Below are positions 41,036 to 47,160 of a DNA stretch of 47,160 nt, piece by piece. The notes under the pieces were generated by a model that saw only the letters and a program-made list of their open reading frames with translations, was not told where the DNA came from and ran no database searches. The stretch is taken from assembly GCA_030731855.1 (NCBI GenBank), contig JANQTG010000118.1:1-47160 (forward strand), given 5' to 3'. The stretch is from Cellulophaga sp. (lineage in GTDB: Bacteria > Bacteroidota > Bacteroidia > Flavobacteriales > Flavobacteriaceae). The position numbers were made by a program, and so were the translations under genes. Every line of letters starts with the position of its first letter. The stretch's first letter is position 1.

Positions 41036-41174
41036 TTAAAATACTCCACTAAGTTTTGATAGTCCGTTACATCTAGATTGACTTTGAAAATATTTACGCA
41101 CAATATTCAAGATAGAACCTGCATAAAATCATAAACATTCCTCTAAATATCTAAAAACATTCTATTTTTGCGCT

Positions 41175-42584
41175 ATGCGTAGAAAAAGTAATAGAACCGT
41201 TTTTGAGAATGTAACTGTAGTTGATGCAGGCGCTAAAGGAAAAACTATTGGAAAAGCTCCTGACGGACGTGTCATTTTTTTAAATAATACAGTCCCAGGT
41301 GATGTGGTAGACGTACAAACCACTAAAAAGCGCAAAGCTTATTTTGAAGGTAGCGCGATAAATTTTCACACCCTGTCTGATAAAAGAGTAAAACCTGTTT
41401 GCGAGCATTTTGGAACTTGTGGGGGTTGTAAGTGGCAAGATATGGGCTACGAACATCAACTTTTTTACAAGCAAAAAGAGGTAGAAAATAATTTAAGAAG
41501 AATTGGCCATCTTGAACTTCCTGAAATAACGCCAATTTTAGGTTCAAAACAGCAGTATTTCTACAGGAATAAAATGGAGTTCTCTTTTTCTGATAGCCGT
41601 TGGTTAGCTCCGGATGAAATAAATTCTAAAAAAGAAATTACCGACCGCAATGCCTTAGGTTTTCATATTCCCGGCATGTGGGATAAAATTTTAGATGTAA
41701 AAAAATGTCATCTACAAGAAGACCCATCAAACGCTATACGCTTAGAGACTAAAGATTTTGCTCTTAAAAATGGTTTGTCTTTTTTTAATCCTAGAAATCA
41801 ATTTGGGCTACTACGCACCATGATGATCCGAACGGCATCCACTGGTGAAATAATGGTGCTTATTCAGTTTTTTGAAAATGATAAAGAGAAAAGAGAATTG
41901 TTATTAAATCATTTGGCAACAACTTTTCCTGCAATTACGTCTTTATTATACGTGGTAAATAGCAAACAAAACGATACCATTTATGATCAAAAAGTTGTTT
42001 GTTTTGCTGGTCGAGATCATATTTTTGAGGAGATGGAAGGCTTGAAATTTAAAATCAATGCAAAATCTTTTTATCAAACCAACTCTCAACAAGCCTACGA
42101 ATTATATAAAATTACACGAGATTTCGCTGGTTTAACGGGAGAAGAATTAGTGTATGATTTATATACAGGTACCGGAACAATCGCACAATTTATCGCAAAA
42201 AAAGCTAAAAGAGTTGTTGGTATTGAGTCTGTTCCTGAAGCTATCGCCGATGCAAAAGCCAATGCTATTTTAAATAATATAGGCAACACCTCTTTTTTTG
42301 CGGGTGATATGAAACATATTTTTAATGCCGAATTCATTAAGCAAAACGGTACGCCAGATATCATCATAACAGATCCGCCACGTGATGGGATGCATAAAGA
42401 TGTAGTGGAACAAATTATAAAAATTGCTCCAAAAAAAGTTGTTTATGTAAGTTGTAACAGTGCTACGCAAGCTCGTGATCTTGAAATATTAAAAGAGATG
42501 TACACCATCACAAAAACACAAGCCGTTGATATGTTTCCGCAAACGCACCATGTTGAAAATGTTGTACTTTTGGAAAAGCGATAA
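41175..42584 (+). CDS. rlmD: 23S rRNA (uracil-5-)-methyltransferase RlmD/RumA-like
   Basis: TRAM-like N-terminus; CEHFGTCGGCKWQDMGYEHQL Fe-S motif; DLYTGTGTIAQFIA; ITDPPRDGMH; VYVSCNSATQARDL. Confidence 0.94.
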   Translation: MRRKSNRTVFENVTVVDAGAKGKTIGKAPDGRVIFLNNTVPGDVVDVQTTKKRKAYFEGSAINFHTLSDKRVKPVCEHFGTCGGCKWQDMGYEHQLFYKQKEVENNLRRIGHLELPEITPILGSKQQYFYRNKMEFSFSDSRWLAPDEINSKKEITDRNALGFHIPGMWDKILDVKKCHLQEDPSNAIRLETKDFALKNGLSFFNPRNQFGLLRTMMIRTASTGEIMVLIQFFENDKEKRELLLNHLATTFPAITSLLYVVNSKQNDTIYDQKVVCFAGRDHIFEEMEGLKFKINAKSFYQTNSQQAYELYKITRDFAGLTGEELVYDLYTGTGTIAQFIAKKAKRVVGIESVPEAIADAKANAILNNIGNTSFFAGDMKHIFNAEFIKQNGTPDIIITDPPRDGMHKDVVEQIIKIAPKKVVYVSCNSATQARDLEILKEMYTITKTQAVDMFPQTHHVENVVLLEKR

Positions 42585-42601
42585 ATTTTGAGGTTCACTT
42601 T

Positions 42602-43111
42602 ATGAAGAAAATAATATATATACTACTACTTTTTATCGTTTGTTTTGGGATTAACGCTTGTGAAAAAGATGATATTTGTGTTGATGGGAACACTCCCTTG
42701 CTCGTAATTCGATTTTATGATAATACAACCGATGTAGAGACTTTTAAGGCACCGCCTAATTTAAGAGTTTCTGGGCAATTAACCCCTGACACTTTTGGTG
42801 CTATCATCCCCAACACCGCTGTTGACTCAATTCAACTTCCCCTGCGGATTGAAGCTTTAAGCACAACTTTTAGTCTAACGACCAATACCACTACTGATGT
42901 GGCTAATGACAATGAAGATATTCTCAACTTTACATATACCACTAGAGAATTTTTTGTTTCTAGAGCTTGTGGTTTTATAGTTTATTACGACACTTTATTA
43001 GATAACTTAACCGTAGAAGGTAATGGTGATAGTAATTGGATCAAAAGAATTGAAATTGTAAACGACACTATTGAAAATCAAAATGCAGCCCATGTTAAAA
43101 TATTCCATTAA
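42602..43111 (+). CDS. DUF6452-like lipoprotein
   Basis: GINACEKDDICVDGNTPLLVIRFYDNTT. Confidence 0.75.
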   Translation: MKKIIYILLLFIVCFGINACEKDDICVDGNTPLLVIRFYDNTTDVETFKAPPNLRVSGQLTPDTFGAIIPNTAVDSIQLPLRIEALSTTFSLTTNTTTDVANDNEDILNFTYTTREFFVSRACGFIVYYDTLLDNLTVEGNGDSNWIKRIEIVNDTIENQNAAHVKIFH

Positions 43112-43853
43112 TCTTTGTATGTTTTTAATGGTTTCTTTTGTGTGGTCGCAAAGCAAACCAATAGATCTTCAACCCAAAGATACCCTACAAAAAACTCAAA
43201 AATACGGACTTAGAGTTGGGGTAGATTTAAGTAAAATACTGCTTTCAACACTAGATGAAAATTATACAGGGCTAGAATTAGTGGGCGACTACCGACTGAA
43301 ACAAAATTTATATATAGCAGCAGAATTGGGGAATGAAAAGTTAACAAAACAAGAAGATTTATACAATTTCACTACCTCTGGCAGCTACCTAAAATTGGGT
43401 GTTGATTACAATGTGTATGAAAATTGGTTTGGTATGAATAATCTTATTCATGTGGGTGGCCGTTACGCTTTTAGTACGTTTGGAAATACCTTAAATAACT
43501 ATCAAATTTTCAGTACCAATAGGTATTTCGAAAACGAACAATTTGCGTTTGGGTCTGATATTGCAGAAGAATTTAATGGTTTAAATGCTTCTTGGATTGA
43601 AGCTGTTATTGGTACAAAAGTAGAGTTATTTTCAAATTTATACTTAGGCGCAAGTGTCCGTTTAGGGATTTTAATTACAAATAAAGAGGACAATCGTTTT
43701 CCTAATTTATGGATTCCTGGGTTTAATAAAGTAACAGACAATAGTCGCTTTGGCGCCAGTTACAATTATACGATCAGTTATTTTATTCCGCTGTATAAAA
43801 AAACGAAAGAAACTAAGAAAATAATTCAAGAAAAAACACCTCCGAAAGAATAA
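43092..43853 (+). CDS. DUF6048-like outer-membrane beta-barrel protein
   Basis: Signal peptide from ATG 43092 (MLKYSINLCMFLMVSFVWSQ); GLRVGVDLSKILLSTLDENYTGLELVGDYRL. Confidence 0.75.
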   Translation: MLKYSINLCMFLMVSFVWSQSKPIDLQPKDTLQKTQKYGLRVGVDLSKILLSTLDENYTGLELVGDYRLKQNLYIAAELGNEKLTKQEDLYNFTTSGSYLKLGVDYNVYENWFGMNNLIHVGGRYAFSTFGNTLNNYQIFSTNRYFENEQFAFGSDIAEEFNGLNASWIEAVIGTKVELFSNLYLGASVRLGILITNKEDNRFPNLWIPGFNKVTDNSRFGASYNYTISYFIPLYKKTKETKKIIQEKTPPKE

Positions 43854-43854
43854 C

Positions 43855-44085
43855 TTAAAAGCTTTTAAATCCTTTTATAAAAATCCATTTCATTACTAAT
43901 TTTGACTTTTGATCTATTCTAGTTACCATAAATTTAGGGGCTAAAATAGAACTTACAACAGCAGCTATAATTGCTTTTACTAGGCTAGCGATTGTAAAAA
44001 AATCGAGTATAGCGTATCTTATTACTAAAAAAAATAGGGTAAAAAAAATAAAATTGAAAAGTAAAGCTTTGTTTTTTAAAGACAT
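43855..44085 (-). CDS. Small membrane protein
   Basis: Two hydrophobic segments; lies 6 nt from the methyltransferase gene on the same strand. Confidence 0.65.
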   Translation of the reverse strand: MSLKNKALLFNFIFFTLFFLVIRYAILDFFTIASLVKAIIAAVVSSILAPKFMVTRIDQKSKLVMKWIFIKGFKSF

Positions 44086-44091
44086 ATCGTG

Positions 44092-45255
44092 TTAATTATC
44101 CGTATTATATTTTGCCTTTTTACTCCCTGCATACATCACATATTTCACGAGTCTAGATTCTAAATGACTATTATATACTTTGATTTTTCGTGAAGGCCGT
44201 AAGCCAACATGTTTTAAGGCTTCTAAATTTGAGGTAATTAACCAGGCGTCAGTACCTGCATAATATTGTTTTAGGGTATCACCTATGCTTTTATAAAATT
44301 CTTCCATCTCAATATCTAAACGTTCTCCATAAGGCGGATTAAATAAGATATGTAGATGACTATCTACCGTTTTTTCAGTTTCAAAAAAATTGAATTGTCC
44401 CACTTTTATATAATCTGATAAATTGGCGTTTTCGATATTATCTTGAGCCTTTTGTATGGCAGAAGGTGCTTTATCGTACCCCGCAATTTTAAAATGAAAT
44501 TCGCGTGTTTTATTTAAACAGCTTTCTACAATAGTATCAAATAACTCTTGGTCATAATCTTCCCATTTTTCAAAAGCGAATTCTTTTCGATTAATATTTA
44601 CAGGAATGTTACACGCAATCATAGCCGCTTCAACCAAAATAGTACCACTACCACACATCGGATCTAAAAAATCGCACTGACCATCCCAACCGCTTAAAAG
44701 CAATAAACCAGCAGCTAAGACTTCATTTATGGGCGCTATGTTCGTCGCTGTTTTATATCCCCTTTGGTGTAAAGATTTACCCGAGGTATCTAAAGCAACA
44801 TTACAATGGTCATTCTGAATATGGATGTTTATTCTGATATCTGGAAACTTAATATCTACATTAGGTCGTTCCCCGTCAGTAGCTCTAAATTTATCAACGA
44901 TCGCATCTTTTACTTTTTGCGATACATAAAGTGAATGGGTAAAGGCTTCAGAATTTATGGTCGTATCGATAGCAAACGTGGTATCAATAGAAAGATAATC
45001 ACTCCAATCTAAGGCATATATTTTTTTATAAAGATCGTCTTCATTCGTTACAGTAAAAGAATGAATAGGTTTTACGATTTTTATGGCTGTACGTAAACAT
45101 AAATTCGCTTTATACATAAAACCCTTATCTCCTTCAAAACTAACACTCCGAACACCCTCTTGAATATTTAACGCTCCTAATTTTCGTAATTCCTTAGCCA
45201 AAATTTCTTCAAAACCAAACATAGTTTTGGCAACCATTTTAAAATTTTTCTCCAT
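44092..45255 (-). CDS. THUMP-domain class I SAM-dependent RNA methyltransferase (RlmL N-half/YpsC-like)
   Basis: FGFEEILAKELRKLGA; DPMCGSGTILVEAAMIACNIP; LFNPPYGERL. Confidence 0.93.
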   Translation of the reverse strand: MEKNFKMVAKTMFGFEEILAKELRKLGALNIQEGVRSVSFEGDKGFMYKANLCLRTAIKIVKPIHSFTVTNEDDLYKKIYALDWSDYLSIDTTFAIDTTINSEAFTHSLYVSQKVKDAIVDKFRATDGERPNVDIKFPDIRINIHIQNDHCNVALDTSGKSLHQRGYKTATNIAPINEVLAAGLLLLSGWDGQCDFLDPMCGSGTILVEAAMIACNIPVNINRKEFAFEKWEDYDQELFDTIVESCLNKTREFHFKIAGYDKAPSAIQKAQDNIENANLSDYIKVGQFNFFETEKTVDSHLHILFNPPYGERLDIEMEEFYKSIGDTLKQYYAGTDAWLITSNLEALKHVGLRPSRKIKVYNSHLESRLVKYVMYAGSKKAKYNTDN

Positions 45256-45333
45256 ACCTATCTTAAAGATTACGACAAAAATACGCTAAATTTATCCCCT
45301 TATAAAAGTTTATAAAAAACATAAGCATAAAGC

Positions 45334-46005
45334 ATGAATTATTTATTACCCATCTTAGCCGTTCTGCTAAGTTTTATATTTGTATATACTACAAAACCCA
45401 AAAAAAAAGAAGGTATAAAATTACTTTTGGCTTTTAGTGGCGCTTTTTTATTAGCCTTAACCATTTTTGAATTATTTCCAGAAGTTTATTCAAACGGAAG
45501 GACAAAAACGATGGGTGCCTATGTAATGTTGGGCATATTACTCCAAATTTTTCTAGAATTTTTTTCGAAAGGTGCAGAACATGGTCACGTGCATGTTGAT
45601 AAAGAGAAAAAAGAGTTTCCATGGCTTTTGTTTATTAGCTTGTCCATACACTCCATTTTAGAAGGTGTACCAATAGACCACCACCATACCATGTTATATG
45701 GAATTTTGATACATAAAATTCCGATTGCCATTATATTAAGTATCTTTTTGATCAATTCTAAAATAAAGCCTTTAAATGCCTTTTTATTTATGGGCTTATT
45801 TGCTATTATGACACCTATAGGAACCTTTCTGGCTGGCAATGTAGATTTCCTAGCTACAATATCATCTCAACTAAATGCGGTCGCTGTTGGTGTATTCCTG
45901 CATATTTCGACGGTAATATTATTCGAAAGCTCAGAAGGACATAAATTTAATTTGGGAAAACTGCTAGTGATTATTATAGGAGTAATCATAGCTTATTTTT
46001 TATAG
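45334..46005 (+). CDS. ZIP-family metal transporter
   Basis: HSILEGVPIDHHHTMLYGILIHKIP; eight-TM-like profile. Confidence 0.88.
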   Translation: MNYLLPILAVLLSFIFVYTTKPKKKEGIKLLLAFSGAFLLALTIFELFPEVYSNGRTKTMGAYVMLGILLQIFLEFFSKGAEHGHVHVDKEKKEFPWLLFISLSIHSILEGVPIDHHHTMLYGILIHKIPIAIILSIFLINSKIKPLNAFLFMGLFAIMTPIGTFLAGNVDFLATISSQLNAVAVGVFLHISTVILFESSEGHKFNLGKLLVIIIGVIIAYFL

Positions 46006-46434
46006 ATGTTTAGTAAAAGTGAAGCAAAACAATTACGACAAGATTTTTGGATCTCTTTTGGAAAATCCTATCCTAAAAAATGGATTTTATACAATACCAA
46101 AATAAAAGATTTTTCTTTTAAATTTCATTTTGACACTTCAAAAGCAATGGTTTCATTAGATATTGAGACAAAGAATTTAGAAAAAAAAATTGAATTATGG
46201 GGAAAAATAATTTCTTTAAAAACAATTCTTGTAGAAAATTATATTTCTGAAATTCAATTTCAAGAACATACCTTTTTAGAAAACCAAAACGAAATTTCTA
46301 GAATATTTGTTTTGAAAGAACAGGTATCTATACATAATAAAAATACTTGGCAAGAAACTATGATGTTTTTAAGTGAAAATATGATAAAGTTTGAAGCTTT
46401 CTTTGAAGATTTTGAAGACGTTTTTTTAAACTAA
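46006..46434 (+). CDS. DUF4268-like protein
   Basis: LRQDFWISFGKSYPKKWILYNTKIKDFSFKF; starts immediately after the ZIP stop codon. Confidence 0.8.
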   Translation: MFSKSEAKQLRQDFWISFGKSYPKKWILYNTKIKDFSFKFHFDTSKAMVSLDIETKNLEKKIELWGKIISLKTILVENYISEIQFQEHTFLENQNEISRIFVLKEQVSIHNKNTWQETMMFLSENMIKFEAFFEDFEDVFLN

Positions 46435-47066
46435 ACAACATCAACATAAATAAATAGCCAATGGCTAATACTTCCTCCTAATACAAATAAATGCCATATA
46501 AAATGATTATAAGGTATTTTCCTAATCGCATAAAAAATAATTCCAACGGTATAAAAAGCGCCACCGAGCATTAATAAATTTAAACCCATGGAAGAAATTG
46601 AAGTAATAAGGTTTTGAAAATCAAATACGATTAACCAACCCATTGCTAAATATAATAATAAAGATAAAATTTCGTATTTTCCAGTAAAGAACAATTTTAA
46701 AATGGCACCGAAAAGTGCAATTCCCCAAACTATACTAAATATTAACCATCCATTTCCATTTATTAATGTAATTAAGGCAACGGGGGTATAGGTGCCCGCA
46801 ATTAGAAAATAAATGCTTATATGATCTAAGATTCTAAACTTCTTCTTTAAACTAGGTTTTGCAATAGCATGGTAAGAAGTTGAAGCAGTATAAAGTAGAA
46901 CTACTGAAAGAGAATAAATTATAATTCCTGCTAAAGAAAATTCACTTTTATCAGCATTTTTATTTAAAAGTAACAACAAACCTATAATACCTAATAAGAT
47001 ACCGATAGCGTGGGATACCGTATTTAATAATTCTTCTTTTTTATAGATTGTTAATTGAGACATCAA
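46431..47066 (-). CDS. Hemolysin III / PAQR-family membrane protein
   Basis: EELLNTVSHAIGILLG, STSYHAI, LDHISIYFLIAGTYTPVALI, IPYNHFIWHLFVLGGSISHW. Confidence 0.93.
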   Translation of the reverse strand: MMSQLTIYKKEELLNTVSHAIGILLGIIGLLLLLNKNADKSEFSLAGIIIYSLSVVLLYTASTSYHAIAKPSLKKKFRILDHISIYFLIAGTYTPVALITLINGNGWLIFSIVWGIALFGAILKLFFTGKYEILSLLLYLAMGWLIVFDFQNLITSISSMGLNLLMLGGAFYTVGIIFYAIRKIPYNHFIWHLFVLGGSISHWLFIYVDVV

Positions 47067-47160
47067 AAATATTTTCAGCTACTTATACACTGCAAAAATA
47101 ACCTATGATTTGTAATAAACTAACCTTATTCTTACAAAGGGTTATAAACAAAAAAAGTCC

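Noticed and set aside
40740-41100. Possible MITE or IS remnant with transposase
   Set aside because: No transposase ORF, no clear terminal inverted repeats or target-site duplication; kept only as a decayed repeat-like element

Overview
This 47 kb AT-rich window looks like a Flavobacteriaceae/Bacteroidota chromosome segment. The evidence is SCDDE/SCDDD-type lipoprotein signals, BshC, CCC-motif membrane proteins, DUF6452/DUF6048, TANNTTTG-like promoters, and RNase Y next to ZapA. Most genes are housekeeping: mnmA, yidC, pyrG, guaA, bshC, rny, zapA, a NifS/IscS-type cysteine desulfurase, rocD, rlmD, and a THUMP RNA methyltransferase. Envelope genes are mixed in: three tandem FAS1 (fasciclin) lipoproteins, a LysM plus LpoA-like protein, two GT39-like glycosyltransferases, an M14 peptidase, an M23 peptidase next to a TonB receptor, and a ZIP transporter. 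The observations most worth following up are: (1) a shared GCAACC-N13/14-GCATCT element, ECF-sigma-like, upstream of all three FAS1 lipoprotein genes and one unrelated lipoprotein gene; (2) an exact 474-nt (158-codon) internal period in the 5-domain FAS1 gene; (3) an unannotated structured RNA between zapA and rny that looks like a Bacteroidota 6S RNA; (4) degenerate short-period AGT-containing repeats placed right after stop codons in coding orientation; (5) a DUF2752 plus triple CCC-motif membrane-protein cassette; (6) a LysM5/LpoA-like protein in an apparent guaA operon. No CRISPR array, complete IS element, prophage, rRNA or tRNA was recognised. I saw no clear-cut new defence or mobile system.
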